64,000 nt of DNA from the NCBI GenBank assembly GCA_026708185.1, contig JAPOVK010000051.1:62001-126000 (forward strand). The letters run 5' to 3'. A model generated the notes under the pieces. The model saw only the letters and a program-made list of their open reading frames with translations. It was not told where the DNA came from and did no database searches. Made by a program: the position numbers and the translations under genes. This document shows positions 24,271 through 34,600 of the stretch, piece by piece. Origin of the DNA: Gammaproteobacteria bacterium. GTDB taxonomy: Bacteria > Pseudomonadota > Gammaproteobacteria > Pseudomonadales > Azotimanducaceae. The stretch's first letter is position 1. Each line of letters opens with the position of its first letter.

Positions 24271-25649
24271 AGGACTCGAGCGAGACCGAGGTCCGTACCG
24301 GCTACTGCTCGTGCTGCCTCGAAGAAACGGACCACTGCCTCATGCGTTACGCCCGCGGTCGTCGATCTGCGTACCGGTGTGAGGGTTGCGGGGCGACCAC
24401 GGTCTCGTGCGCTGTTCCTAGATGCACCCACATGGCCGCAAGCCCACAGGGCAGGCAGCGAGCCAGGCTGCGGCTGTTATGTGCAGAGCACAATGGGGAC
24501 ATCGCTAGTTACGCAAACCTAGATGTCAAGCTCGCCGACCTTGTCGATTGGAACGAGTTCTTCAAGCGGGACAGCATGGACGTCCGGGCAGTCGCGAAGA
24601 CCGCACTGGTCGCCGTTTCTATCGCTGGCGTGGTCGTACCCATTGGCATGCTGGCGGCACCCGCGCTCGCCGCCCGCATTGGCGCTCTGGGACTGTTGGG
24701 AGCCACGGCTAAAGGGACGGCGATACGGTCCTTGGCCGGGGCTGCGTTGAAGAACGCCTCACTGGCGTATATCGGCGGTGGTGGTGGCATGGTGCTGGGC
24801 AAAGGGGTCATCGCGGCCACGGCAGCCGCTCTCGCCGGGCGCGTGGGGGGTGCGGTCGCGCACGCTTACTTCAAAGAAGTGGACCACTACGAGGTCAAGA
24901 AGCTTCGCACCGCCGCGGGTCCTGGAACCTGGGGCCGCAGGAAGACGGTTGTTTTCGTGAATGGCTGGCTACAAGAGCACGACACGGAGTTCGCGGATTG
25001 GCTACGCGGCACCAAGGGGCAGTTCGGGAATGCGAGCAACTACGGTGTGATCTGGGAGAGCGGTCGGCCGGTCCAGAAGTTCGCGAAGGCACCTTCGCGC
25101 GTTGCGGTCGCCGCGGCAGCAAAAGCCTTCGCGCGAATGGTCGGCTCAGTTGCCGCCGCCGAGGCCCCGTGCAGGATCATCGCCAACCCGTGGCACGTTG
25201 CCTTCCACAAGTCGAGCCAAGTCGGCGTCCTCAATGCCGAGATGCTCGCGCGCCACCCCGGTCCGCCCGTGACACTCATGGGCCACTCGCTCGGCGCTCG
25301 GACGATTCTCTACACCTTATTGAACCTATCGGGTCGAGGTGGCAGGCCTGTCATTCGCGATGTCTATCTATTCGGTGGCGCTGCGGACAGTAGCCGGGAT
25401 TGGCGGAGGGCGGCGAAGGCCGTCGGCGGCATGATCTACAACTTCCACTCGGACAACGACGCGGTGCTCGGCACGGCGCTGCGGATTGCCAATGCCGGGT
25501 TCACCAAGCCCATCGGTACGACGCCGATTCGCCGCGCTGGACCGAACATCGTGAATTTCGACTGCTCCGATCTCGTTAGCGGACACGACGACTACAAGCG
25601 AAACCTCCCGAAGTTGCTGTCGAGAGCGCGAAGCGCCGGTCGAACCTAG
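24267..25649 (+). CDS. DUF726/TMCO4-like alpha/beta hydrolase with N-terminal cysteine-rich region
   Basis: Protein of 460 residues. Residues 14-72 hold nine cysteines (C14, C16, C17, C24, C38, C41, C48, C53, C72), probably a zinc ribbon. Residues about 110-200 are hydrophobic and glycine-rich (YIGGGGGMVLGKG), likely a membrane hairpin. Residues 225-450 form an alpha/beta hydrolase: VVFVNGWL, nucleophile Ser341 in GHSLGAR, acid D396 or D398 in FHSDNDAV, and His440 in SGHDDY. This layout resembles eukaryotic TMCO4 and yeast Mil1. TTG start overlaps the rluB stop. Codon use is less GC-biased than in its neighbours, suggesting transfer. Lipase or effector activity is inferred. Confidence 0.75.
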   Translation: MKDSSETEVRTGYCSCCLEETDHCLMRYARGRRSAYRCEGCGATTVSCAVPRCTHMAASPQGRQRARLRLLCAEHNGDIASYANLDVKLADLVDWNEFFKRDSMDVRAVAKTALVAVSIAGVVVPIGMLAAPALAARIGALGLLGATAKGTAIRSLAGAALKNASLAYIGGGGGMVLGKGVIAATAAALAGRVGGAVAHAYFKEVDHYEVKKLRTAAGPGTWGRRKTVVFVNGWLQEHDTEFADWLRGTKGQFGNASNYGVIWESGRPVQKFAKAPSRVAVAAAAKAFARMVGSVAAAEAPCRIIANPWHVAFHKSSQVGVLNAEMLARHPGPPVTLMGHSLGARTILYTLLNLSGRGGRPVIRDVYLFGGAADSSRDWRRAAKAVGGMIYNFHSDNDAVLGTALRIANAGFTKPIGTTPIRRAGPNIVNFDCSDLVSGHDDYKRNLPKLLSRARSAGRT

Positions 25650-25708
25650 GGCACTACGCCCCAATCGCGACCCTCGGGAACTCCGGTTTGCGCATAGCGC
25701 TACTTCCC

Positions 25709-25729
25709 TTTAGTATCGCCGGTACTAAA
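25709..25729. promoter_or_regulatory. palindromic operator of the Xre-RES pair
   Basis: TTTAGTA (25709-25715) and TACTAAA (25723-25729) form a perfect inverted repeat with a seven-base GC-rich spacer, 17 bases before the antitoxin start. AT-rich arms could include the -10 element. Binding by the encoded antitoxin is inferred from related RES-Xre modules. Confidence 0.6.
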
Positions 25730-25746
25730 CGATAGAGACAACCGCG

Positions 25747-26319
25747 ATGAGCGACGCCGAACCCCTTGCCGACCAGCGATACTTCCACCTCCACGGGCTC
25801 AAGGCCGTGGCGCCGGAGAAGCTCAACGCCGCACTCAAGTCGGCGATCGACGAACTCGAGCGAGCCCTGTACGGTTCGAGCCGCACCGAGCTCACCGACG
25901 GCGAGGTCGCCATGCTGGAACAGGCAGGCGTCAACCTCGACGAGCGTCCAGACGGGGCGGATCCCATGCTCGACTACGCCACGGCGTTCGCTGCGATCCG
26001 GGCAACGAGCCTGACACCCACGACGCTTGCCCGGACGCTCGGGGTCACGCCGGTGCGGATACGGCAGATGATCCGGAACGGAAGCCTCTACGCGATCCGG
26101 CTCGAGGGGCGTCTCCACATCCCGGCGTACCAGGTCGACGGGCGGGCGCTCATTCCCAACATCGGGCGAGTAAACCAAGCGCTCGCCGGCCTCGACCCCG
26201 TGTCCGTGCAGCGTTGGATCACCGGGGCCGATTCCGACCTCGGCGATACGTCGCCGCTCGACTGGCTGAAAGGCGGGCGCGACGTCAACGCCGTGCTGCG
26301 CGTCGTCCCGGAACGGTAG
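25747..26319 (+). CDS. Xre/MbcA/ParS-type antitoxin of a RES module
   Basis: Protein of 190 residues. The middle part (SLTPTTLARTLGVTPVRIRQMIRNGSLYAI then LHIPAYQ) is an excisionase-like helix-turn-helix; the C-terminal SPLDWLKGGRDVNAVL matches the antitoxin-type toxin-binding region of MbcA/Xre proteins. The N-terminal 90 residues are helical and may help oligomerisation. It is followed directly by the RES toxin gene (one-base overlap, TAGTG). The role is to neutralise the toxin and repress the pair. Confidence 0.82.
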   Translation: MSDAEPLADQRYFHLHGLKAVAPEKLNAALKSAIDELERALYGSSRTELTDGEVAMLEQAGVNLDERPDGADPMLDYATAFAAIRATSLTPTTLARTLGVTPVRIRQMIRNGSLYAIRLEGRLHIPAYQVDGRALIPNIGRVNQALAGLDPVSVQRWITGADSDLGDTSPLDWLKGGRDVNAVLRVVPER

Positions 26320-26948
26320 TGCCCAAGGTTCCCCGTCGCCCCGACCTTGACAGAATCCGTTCCGCGCAGCCCGCCTGGCACATCGTCGGGACCGGCGACC
26401 AACTGTGGCGGGTCTACTTCCGCGGCGGCAAACACCCTTCGCGATGGAACCAGTTCCGCACGTTCGGCCCCATTGACGCACGCTTCGACCACCATCTCGA
26501 CGACGACCCGTCGTCCGGCCGTTCGGTCATGTACCTGGCTGCAAGCCCGGTCACCTGCCTGGCAGAGGTCTTCCAGAAGACGCGCACCATCCACCGCACG
26601 CACCGCTCGCCAGCGCTAGTCGGGTTCGCTACGGCACGCCGGCTGAAGCTCCTCGACCTGACCGGACCGTTCGCGACACGCATCGGCGCGTCGATGGGGC
26701 TAATGACTGGTCCGAGGTCGGTGGCCCGCAGTTGGGCTAGGCAGCTCTACTCCGCCTATCCGGACGCGCAGGGGCTTGCCTACCCGTCCTCAATGCACGG
26801 CAACGCTGTTGCGGTCGTCCTGAACGACCGGGCGGATCCCGCACAGGTGCTGCCGACATCCCCGGGCTTCCACAGGACGCTGAACGATCCCGCAATGATG
26901 ACGCTCCTCAAGAACGCCGCCCGGGAACTCGGCTATCTCCTTCGCTAG
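26319..26948 (+). CDS. RES-domain toxin
   Basis: Protein of 209 residues. RES toxins deplete NAD+ by phosphorolysis or hydrolysis, related in fold to ADP-ribosyltransferases. Conserved Arg and Glu/Ser positions are seen in LWRVYFRGGKHPSRWN, in RSVMYLAASPVTCLAEVF, and in the later LAYPSSMHG. GTG start at 26319 shares one base with the antitoxin stop; the frame upstream is antitoxin shadow. Its stop overlaps the convergent membrane-protein gene by four bases. Family assignment is good; activity is not shown here. Confidence 0.86.
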   Translation: MPKVPRRPDLDRIRSAQPAWHIVGTGDQLWRVYFRGGKHPSRWNQFRTFGPIDARFDHHLDDDPSSGRSVMYLAASPVTCLAEVFQKTRTIHRTHRSPALVGFATARRLKLLDLTGPFATRIGASMGLMTGPRSVARSWARQLYSAYPDAQGLAYPSSMHGNAVAVVLNDRADPAQVLPTSPGFHRTLNDPAMMTLLKNAARELGYLLR

Positions 26949-27535
26949 TTCGACTCGCTGCCATCCTCTTCGCCGGCATCCTGCGGCGCGAGATAGAACG
27001 CCACGCAGGTCAGCACCTGCCACAGACCGTGCCCAACCACCTGCCAAGCGTAGTGCGGGTGTTCGCGGCTGAGGATCACTTCTTCCGCGCCGGACGACCA
27101 GCCAATCACCGCACCCCCGACCGCTCCGGCACCCGCCAACATCGAGAACAGCCGCACCGATCGTCGTAGCCGGCCCAGCAGCGCGACGACGTAACCCAGG
27201 AACGTTGCGGTGATCACGCCCGCTAGGGCAGTGTTGATCCAGACCCAGGGTACGGGCGTAATCGCGATCTGCATCCCCAGCCAGTAGCTGAAGACACCGG
27301 CGGCAGCAACGATTGCCAGTCGGCGCGGTCCGGTCACGTAGCGGAACAGAACCAGGGCGCTGTAGACGGCGCCAGTCGACCACCAGATCAACGATGTCAA
27401 AACCTCGTTGTCATCGCTGTGCCACGGCGCGCGCTCGGTCGTCAACGCCCACCAGATCGCCGTGGATGCCAGGGCGAGCAGTACGCATACGGCAAGCCCC
27501 GCCTGCTGGAGCGTGCGCAGGTAGAGGCCGGACAC
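26945..27535 (-). CDS. uncharacterised six-helix membrane protein
   Basis: Protein of 196 residues with about six hydrophobic helices (for example AGLAVCVLLALASTAIWWAL, VLTSLIWWSTGAVYSALVLF, WVWINTALAGVITATFLGYVVALLG) and a short acidic C-terminal tail. No motif was recognised. It lies 14 bases downstream of the aldo/keto reductase gene on the same strand, so may be co-expressed with it. The start is the codon at 27535 (MSGLYLRTLQQ). Confidence 0.7.
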   Translation of the reverse strand: MSGLYLRTLQQAGLAVCVLLALASTAIWWALTTERAPWHSDDNEVLTSLIWWSTGAVYSALVLFRYVTGPRRLAIVAAAGVFSYWLGMQIAITPVPWVWINTALAGVITATFLGYVVALLGRLRRSVRLFSMLAGAGAVGGAVIGWSSGAEEVILSREHPHYAWQVVGHGLWQVLTCVAFYLAPQDAGEEDGSESN

Positions 27536-27549
27536 TTGGCGGCCTCTCC

Positions 27550-28557
27550 TCAGGCGGCCTGTTTCGCGTCCACGTAGGTCGGCACGCCTTCCGCGGCGAA
27601 GATCTCGTCGATCGCGCGCCGGTCACCATCGCTCAAGCGCCAGTCGGCGGCGGCAACGTTCTCGGTGAGTTCGTGCTCGTTGCGCATGCCGACCAGCCCC
27701 ACGGTGACCGCCGGATTGCCGAGCAGCCAGGCGATGGCAAGCTGGGCCACGGACCGACCGTGGTCGCCGGCGAACGCCTTGAGCTTCTCGACCACGCGTA
27801 GTTCCGCCTGGAAGTGCTCGCCTTCGAAAAGTGGCAGTCCGAACGCCTTGCCGCCGCTGCGCCAGTCCCAGTCCACGAACGTGGTCTCCGGCGTGAAGGC
27901 ACCCGTGAGCAAGCCGAAGCCGAGACTGCCGTAGGCCATGTAGCCGATGCCGTTGTCGTGGCAATACGGCAGAACAGCGGACTCCATGCGCCGGTCGAAC
28001 ATGTGGTAGCCCACCTGGTTGGCCGTCAGATGGCCATGCTCCTCGCACGCCGCCATCATGGGCACGTCGTAGTTCGATACGCCGTAGTGGCGGATCTTCC
28101 CCGCCTCCTTCATGGCTTCGAGCGCGCCGATGGTCTCTTCGTGAGGAGTCTTGTGATCGGGCCAGTGGATCAGCAGGAGGTCGATGAAATCGGTGTCGAG
28201 GCGGCGCAGGCAGCCCTCGGTGTGGGCAGTGATGTGCACGGCGGACGCATCGCGACCGGCGACCGCGGCCGGCCCGCGCGCATTCGGATCGTCCTTGTAG
28301 GCGAAACCGACCTTGGTGACGACCACGACGTCCCGGCGTCGCGCTCCCAAACCCCGCGCCAGAAGCTCTTCGGAGGTATAGGGCCCGTAGATCTCCGCCG
28401 TGTCGAAGAGCGTGATGCCGTGGTCGATGGCCATCTCGACGGCCCGGACCGCCTCCTGGATGTCGATCTCCCCGTATTGGGTCGTACCCATCTCCCAGGT
28501 GCCGAAGCCAACGGCAGAACATTCGAGGTCGGTGTTGCCGAAAGTGCGGTGTTCCAT
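27550..28557 (-). CDS. aldo/keto reductase
   Basis: NADPH-dependent reductase of 335 residues with a TIM-barrel fold. The catalytic tetrad is visible: D52 (FDTAEIYG), Y57, K82 (VVTKVGF) and H131 (LLIHWPD). GKIRHYGVSNYD and the C-terminal LLGNPAVTVGLVGMRN match the family. The ATG at 28557 is preceded by AAAGGGG (a good ribosome site). It is divergent from the cupin gene with about 115 bases between, which probably hold both promoters. The substrate is likely a sugar or small aldehyde. Confidence 0.93.
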   Translation of the reverse strand: MEHRTFGNTDLECSAVGFGTWEMGTTQYGEIDIQEAVRAVEMAIDHGITLFDTAEIYGPYTSEELLARGLGARRRDVVVVTKVGFAYKDDPNARGPAAVAGRDASAVHITAHTEGCLRRLDTDFIDLLLIHWPDHKTPHEETIGALEAMKEAGKIRHYGVSNYDVPMMAACEEHGHLTANQVGYHMFDRRMESAVLPYCHDNGIGYMAYGSLGFGLLTGAFTPETTFVDWDWRSGGKAFGLPLFEGEHFQAELRVVEKLKAFAGDHGRSVAQLAIAWLLGNPAVTVGLVGMRNEHELTENVAAADWRLSDGDRRAIDEIFAAEGVPTYVDAKQAA

Positions 28558-28671
28558 GGCGCTCCCCTTTGCGTTTCCTCACGGATTGTACGGGGAATGC
28601 TCGCGGCGGTTGACGGCGGCCTACGATGCGCGCAACGTGAGGTGGAAACCCGTGGAGTTAAGGAGGCGAAA

Positions 28672-29070
28672 ATGGAAGCCAGCAGCGAATGGCGCTTCAA
28701 CATCGCACAGGCGACGGAGGCCCAATGGGCGGAAGGCCTGCGCCGGATCTTCGACTATCGCGACCTGGGCGTGAAGGCCGCCACCAACGGCGACTTCGTC
28801 GCCCACGTCATCAGGGCCAACGGCAAGCGCGAGGAGGATGCGGTCGCGCTGTGGCACATCCACGAGTGCAGCTTCCAGATGGTCTACGTGTTGAACGGCT
28901 GGGCGCAGTTCGAGTACGAAGGCGAGGGCGTGCGGACGATCAAGAAGGGCGACTGCATCAACCAGCGCCCCATGATCAAGCACCGCGAGGTCGCCTATTC
29001 CGAGGACTTCGAGGTGCTCGAAATCGTCTCCCCGGCGGACTTCAAGACCGTTGTCGTCGACGCCCCGTAG
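28672..29070 (+). CDS. cupin-domain protein
   Basis: Small protein of 132 residues with a single cupin barrel. Metal-type residues are in ALWHIHECSFQMVYVLNGWAQFEY (H-x-H then Q) and in PMIKHREVAYSEDFEVLEI. A strong AAGGAGG ribosome site at 28660-28666 fixes the ATG at 28672. It ends 30 bases before the AddB-like nuclease gene on the same strand, so may be the first gene of that transcript, though a functional link is not obvious. Confidence 0.85.
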   Translation: MEASSEWRFNIAQATEAQWAEGLRRIFDYRDLGVKAATNGDFVAHVIRANGKREEDAVALWHIHECSFQMVYVLNGWAQFEYEGEGVRTIKKGDCINQRPMIKHREVAYSEDFEVLEIVSPADFKTVVVDAP

Positions 29071-29100
29071 GGCCACCACCACCGCCGACCCGCCACGCCG

Positions 29101-31695
29101 ATGAAGGTCCGCTTCGGCCTGCATCGCGACGGCCTGCATCCCGACCTGGCGACCGACTGCGTCGGCGAGATCACCGTCGGCCCTATCGGTTTCTTGCGCA
29201 TGCTTGAAGGTGATCTGGGCATCGCCCCGGCGGCGGTCCACCCCGCCGAGGAGGTTGCGCTCTATCGCGGCTGCCTCGCCGACCTCGACGATCTGGCACG
29301 GTTCTACCACGGCTCTTTCAGCGTCGACCCGGTGGGCGTCGCACGCACGCTGCTCGATTGGCGATCTCGCTGGTATCTCCACGGCTGGGACGGCACGTTT
29401 CCGTCCGACGTGCCGTCGCGGCTCGCCGACCTCGCCGCCGTCGAGGCATTGGCCCAGGACCGGATGCCGCCGTGCATGGGCGAGCGGCTGCGGAAGATCC
29501 TCGGCCTGGTCCAGGAACGTCGCACGCAGGTGGAGACGGTCACCCTACTCGACGATGCGCACGATCTGCCGATGATGTGGCGACGTCTTCTGTCGCGGTT
29601 CAACTGCCAGACCATCGACGAGACGACGGGTGCCGCCGAACCGGGGACGGATCTCGGCAAGTTGCAGGCCACGCTTCGCGGCGGGCCGACAGGACAACTT
29701 TCCGGCGACGGCTCGTTGGTCGTCCTGCGCGCCGTGTCTCGCGATGTGACCGCGCAGGCGACGGCCGAAATCATACGCGGTCTCCCGGATCGCAGCGCTG
29801 CGGTGGCCGTCGCAACCCACGACGGCATCATCCTGGACAACGCCTTCGAGCGCGTCGGCATGCCGCGCGCCGGTTTCCAGCACTACTCGCCGTTCCGCGC
29901 CGCTAGCCAAGTGCTGAAGCTTGTCCTGGCCTTGCTGTGGCAGCCCCTGGATCCGCATCGGTTGCTGCAGTTCCTCATCCACCCAGTAAGCCCGTTGCCG
30001 TGGTCGACGCGCAGCCGGCTTGCGGAGGCAGTCGCTGCCCAACCAGGAATCGGCGGCCCGGCCTGGCGCGCCGCGATGGCGGCCATCGACGATGCCGACG
30101 ACGTCGCGTTCTGGGTCGCACCCGAACGCTTCCCCGTCGGCGCCGGGGCGCCCGTGGGCGTGTTGCACGCCCGCGCCCAACGATGCGCAGAATGGCTGCG
30201 CGCGACCACCGCCACCGACGACGACGAAGCCAAGGCCGTATTCGGCGCGGCGTACGCCCAAGCCCAGGCACTAGCCGCGACGCTGGAGCGCCTCGCCAGC
30301 GGCGGCTCCAAACACGTTGCCAAGATCGAAGTCGACCGGCTGGTCGACGAGGTGACCCGGGCCTTGCCCGACCCGTCGACGTTCGCCGAAGCCGGTCACG
30401 TCCGGGCAACGAGGCATCCCGGCAACATCGCCGAAGCGGTCGACGACGTCTACTGGTGGGACTTGAGGCCAACACGCCTGGATCTCACCCCCGCGTGGAC
30501 CCAAGCGGAACAGATGGCCCTAGCCGCTGTGGGCGTGGAACTGCCCACCGCCGAGAAGCGCCTGCTAGGCGAGCAACGTGCCTGGCTGCGCCCGGCGCTG
30601 AACTGCCGACGGCGCCTGGTCCTGGTGGTGCACGACGAAGACGGGGCCGGACGGCACCCGCTCTGGGGCCGAATCCAGGAGCAACTCGACGGCTGGCTCG
30701 ACGTCCGCCTCGACGATGGCCTTTTGCGCGGTAGCCGCGACCAACTTGCGGTCCTCGACATTTCGGCAACGCCGATGACGGTGACGCCGCTGCCTGGCAA
30801 GAGACGCTGGTGGCACATAGGACGCGAGATCGCGCCCCGCCCCACGGAGTCCTACACCAGCCTGGCCAAGGCGTACTTCCATCCACACGAGTGGATCCTG
30901 GAGTACCACGCCAAGCTCCGCAGCAGCCGCATCACCGGCGTCGCCGACGGCCCATTGCTGAAAGGCGCCCTCGCGCACAGGCTGTTCGAGCGCTTCTTCA
31001 CGGAAAACGCGAACTGGCGGTCGCTCCGCGAGGACGACATCGCACATTGGCAAAGGGCCGCGATCGCGGATCTCATCGAGCAGGAAGGCGCGGTGCTGCT
31101 CGAGAACGGTCGTGGGGTGGACCGCCAAGAGGTCGTCACCACGCTCGAGCGTGCCCTTGCGCTCCTGCTCCACCACCTCGCCGACGCAGGCGTCGTCGAG
31201 GCGACCTCGGAGTTGCACATCGAACGGCCGTTCGCTGGCGGAGCTTTGCGTGGCGACGTCGACCTCTTGACGGTCAACGATCACGGGGATCGCGCCGTAC
31301 TGGACGCCAAGTGGGGCAGCGAGCCCTATCGCCTGGAGGAGATCGAGAACAATCAACACCTGCAACTCGCGGTCTACGGCTTCATGCTGGCCCGACCCCA
31401 CTGGCCCTGGGCGGGCTACTACATCGTCACCACCGGCAACGTCCTGGGTCCCGACGCGCGGTTCTTTCCCGCGGCGTTGGGTGCCGCCGACTTGACGACC
31501 GAGGCGATCTGGGAGCAGGGCCTCGTCACCTACGACTGGCGGCGCGGCCAGTTCGCCGGCGGCGAGGTCGAAGTCAACGCCGGCGCCGCACCGGACGAGC
31601 GCTCCGAGCCCCCGGACGGCGCCCTGGAAACACGCGTGCCGCCCGACCGGTTCGACACGTTCCGGTGGCTGACCGGGGTGGAGGCTTTTCAGTGA
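29101..31695 (+). CDS. AddB-like protein with C-terminal PD-(D/E)XK nuclease
   Basis: Protein of 864 residues. The C-terminal third has a RecB/AddB-type nuclease: HRLFERFF, then GDVDLL near residue 718, VLDAKWG near 735 (D and K of the core), and QLAVYG. The middle (HYSPFRAASQVLKLVLALLWQPLDPHRLLQFL) resembles the inactivated helicase region of AddB/RecC-like subunits. No Walker A motif is seen at the N terminus and the four cysteines of the iron-sulfur AddB proteins are absent. The stop overlaps the helicase gene as GTGA, so the two proteins probably form one complex for DNA end processing. The branch looks distant from standard AddB. Confidence 0.8.
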   Translation: MKVRFGLHRDGLHPDLATDCVGEITVGPIGFLRMLEGDLGIAPAAVHPAEEVALYRGCLADLDDLARFYHGSFSVDPVGVARTLLDWRSRWYLHGWDGTFPSDVPSRLADLAAVEALAQDRMPPCMGERLRKILGLVQERRTQVETVTLLDDAHDLPMMWRRLLSRFNCQTIDETTGAAEPGTDLGKLQATLRGGPTGQLSGDGSLVVLRAVSRDVTAQATAEIIRGLPDRSAAVAVATHDGIILDNAFERVGMPRAGFQHYSPFRAASQVLKLVLALLWQPLDPHRLLQFLIHPVSPLPWSTRSRLAEAVAAQPGIGGPAWRAAMAAIDDADDVAFWVAPERFPVGAGAPVGVLHARAQRCAEWLRATTATDDDEAKAVFGAAYAQAQALAATLERLASGGSKHVAKIEVDRLVDEVTRALPDPSTFAEAGHVRATRHPGNIAEAVDDVYWWDLRPTRLDLTPAWTQAEQMALAAVGVELPTAEKRLLGEQRAWLRPALNCRRRLVLVVHDEDGAGRHPLWGRIQEQLDGWLDVRLDDGLLRGSRDQLAVLDISATPMTVTPLPGKRRWWHIGREIAPRPTESYTSLAKAYFHPHEWILEYHAKLRSSRITGVADGPLLKGALAHRLFERFFTENANWRSLREDDIAHWQRAAIADLIEQEGAVLLENGRGVDRQEVVTTLERALALLLHHLADAGVVEATSELHIERPFAGGALRGDVDLLTVNDHGDRAVLDAKWGSEPYRLEEIENNQHLQLAVYGFMLARPHWPWAGYYIVTTGNVLGPDARFFPAALGAADLTTEAIWEQGLVTYDWRRGQFAGGEVEVNAGAAPDERSEPPDGALETRVPPDRFDTFRWLTGVEAFQ

Positions 31696-34600
31696 CCCGA
31701 GGCGCACCTCGTGCCACCGACTGGTCCCATGTCACGTTCATCAGCGCCGGGGCCGGCAGTGGCAAGACCTATCGGCTGACACGGGAACTCGAACGAGCGC
31801 TTCTCGACGGAAACGTCTCCCCGGCCGGCATCGTGGGCACGACGTTCACCGTGAAGGCCGCTTCCGAGTTGCGCGAGCGGGTCCACGACCGCTTGATCGC
31901 CGCCGGTCGGATCGAACTGGCCGAACGCACCGCGGAGTCTCTGGTCGGGACCGTTCACAGCGTCTGCGAACGTCTGCTCAAGAGGTTCGCCTTCGAACTC
32001 GGCCTGTCGCCGCAGATGAACGTGATGAGCATCGACGACGGCACGCGATACTTCAATCAAGCCCTGGACCACGTCCTCGCGCTCGACCGCGTCCGTGAGA
32101 TGAACGCCTTCGCGCACCGCCTCGGCGTGACTTACCGCGGTCTGCCGACTTGGCAAGCGGTGGTCAAAGAGGTGGCCGACAAGGCGCGCGAGAACGACAT
32201 CGGTCCAGGGGCCTTGCGCGCGATGGGCGAGCGCAACGCGAGTTCATTCCTCGCGTTCTTCCCGAATGCCATGGACATCGACCCGACGGCGACCTTGCTC
32301 GACCGCATGCAGACCGCGATCAAAGAGATCCCCGACAACGGCCTGGTCGGGTCACGGCGATACCGCCAGGTCCTCGCCGACGCGGAGCCGTTACTGGCAC
32401 GGCCCGACTGCCCCTGGTACACCTGGATGCGCCTCGCCGGCACATCCGGACCAGCAGCGATCCGCGGGCATGTCACGGCCATCCAGAAAGTCGCCGGCCT
32501 TTACGAACGCCACGGCCGCTTCCATGACGACGTCGCCTGCTTTCTCGCCGGCATCTTCGACATCGCGGCGGACTCCCTCGCGCGCTTCGAGGCGGTGAAA
32601 CGCGAGCACGGACTGATCGACTTCGCCGACATGGAACAGCTCACGCTGCACGCGCTCGACGAGGAACCCGTGCGCGAACGTCTGCGCGACGAAGTGGAAC
32701 TGCTGCTGGTGGACGAGTTCCAGGACACCAACCCCATGCAGTTGGCCTTGTTCCTGAAGCTTGCCGCTTTGGCGGACCGCGCGGTTTTCGTCGGCGACGT
32801 CAAGCAGGCCATCTACGAGTTCCGCGGCTGTGATCCGGCCCTCGTGTTCGACACGCTCGAAGGCCTCACCGCGGGTGACGCGACCACGGACCGTCTCGAC
32901 ACCAGTTGGCGCGCGCGGCCCGCCCTCGTGCACTACGTCAATGAACTGTTCGACGCCACGTTCGACGGTCTACCGCGCGAGGCCGTCGTGCAGAGGTCCG
33001 AGCGTACCGAGTTCGACGCGCCAGCGGTCACGGCCTGGTCCCTCGCCGGCCCACTCGAGGAGCGGACGCAGGCTGTCGCCGACGGCGTCGCGCGGTTGGT
33101 CGCAAGCCGCGGGCCCGTGGTCGACACCGAAACCGGGGTGACGCGACCGGTCTCGTTCGGTGATATCGCCGTGCTGGCGCGCACGAACAACCACGTCGAA
33201 TCCATTGCCCAGGCGCTTCGAGCTGCAAAGACGCCGATGAAGATGACCTTGCAGGGCCTCCTGGCGACGCCCGAGGTCACCTTGGCGCGGAGTTGCCTGC
33301 GCCGCCTCGCCGACCGCGCCGACACGCTCGCGACCGCGGAGATCCTCATGCTCGCCGACGGCCGGGATCCCGAAGGGTGGCTGGCCGACCGGCTCGACTA
33401 CCTCGACGGTGACGGCCATCCCATGGCGTGGCTTGAAGACGACCACCCCCTGATCCGCCGTCTGAAAGGCCTGCGGGACGAGAGCGCCCTGCGCTCGCCC
33501 GTGGAAACCGTGGCGCGCGTCCTGAACGAGGTCGACATCCGCCGCATCGTCGCCGCCTGGGGCCCCGACGACGTGCGTGCGGCGCAACGTCAGAAGAACC
33601 TAGACGCCTTTCTCGCTCTCGCCGTCGAATACGAAAAGCATGCGGCGGCCCACCATGAACCCGGCACGCTGACGGGGCTGCTGTTCTGGCTCGAACACCC
33701 CAGCTCGCCCGACCTGGACCTGCAGCCCGTGGTTACGTCAGGCGACGCAGTGCACGTCCTGACCTACCACCGCGCCAAGGGGCTCGAATGGCCGGTGGTG
33801 GTGTGCACCGACTTCGACTACGAGGAACGGTTGCGCACGTGGGATGTCCGCGTCGAGTCGAGCGCCGCCTTCGACGTCGCCGACCCGCTGGCCGGTCGTG
33901 AGCTGCGCTACTGGCCGAACCTGTTCGGGCGACGCAGGAACGGCGTGCCGGCGCGGGCGGCCATCGAGCGGTCGGTCGAGGGTGAACGCTGTCGCGCAAA
34001 GACCCGGGCCGAGCAGCAACGGCTGGCCTACGTGGGCATGACGCGCGCACGGGACCGCCTCGTCCTCGCCCTGTCTGCACAAGCACCCAAACGCGATGCC
34101 TGGTACCACAGCTTCATGCCTGACTTCGCCGTTCCCACAGGTGATGCGCTGGAAATGCCGAACGGGTTCTCGGTTCCGACCCGCGTCGAGGCCATCGAAC
34201 ACGCCGGGACCACCGGTTCGCTCCGGTCCTACCGGCCGCGCTGGTTCGAGCGCCGCGAACGGCACACGTATCCGCGCGAGGTGCTTGCGCCGTCTTCGAT
34301 CGAGCCCGTAACCGCCGTGGTCGGTGAAGTCGTCGAAATCGGCGAGCGTGTCAAGGTCCGCGCTGACGACATCGCCGATCTCGGCAACGGTCTGCACGCC
34401 GTGATTGCTGCGGAACTCCTCAATCCGTTGCCGCGTACCAAGGCGCTCCGACGGGCGGCCACGCTTCTCGAACGCTTCGGCGTCGGCGACGACGTTGACG
34501 GTGCAGACGCCGTGGCGATCACCCGCCGTTTTGCACGCCACCTCAAGGATGGTTTCGGCGCCACCCGGGTCGACGTCGAGGTGCCCGTCAGCCTCAGGCG

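Noticed and set aside
30810-31691. Upstream extension of the AddA-like helicase frame
   Set aside because: It covers the nuclease gene in another frame and lacks any domain; the Walker A motif starts just after the GTG at 31692.
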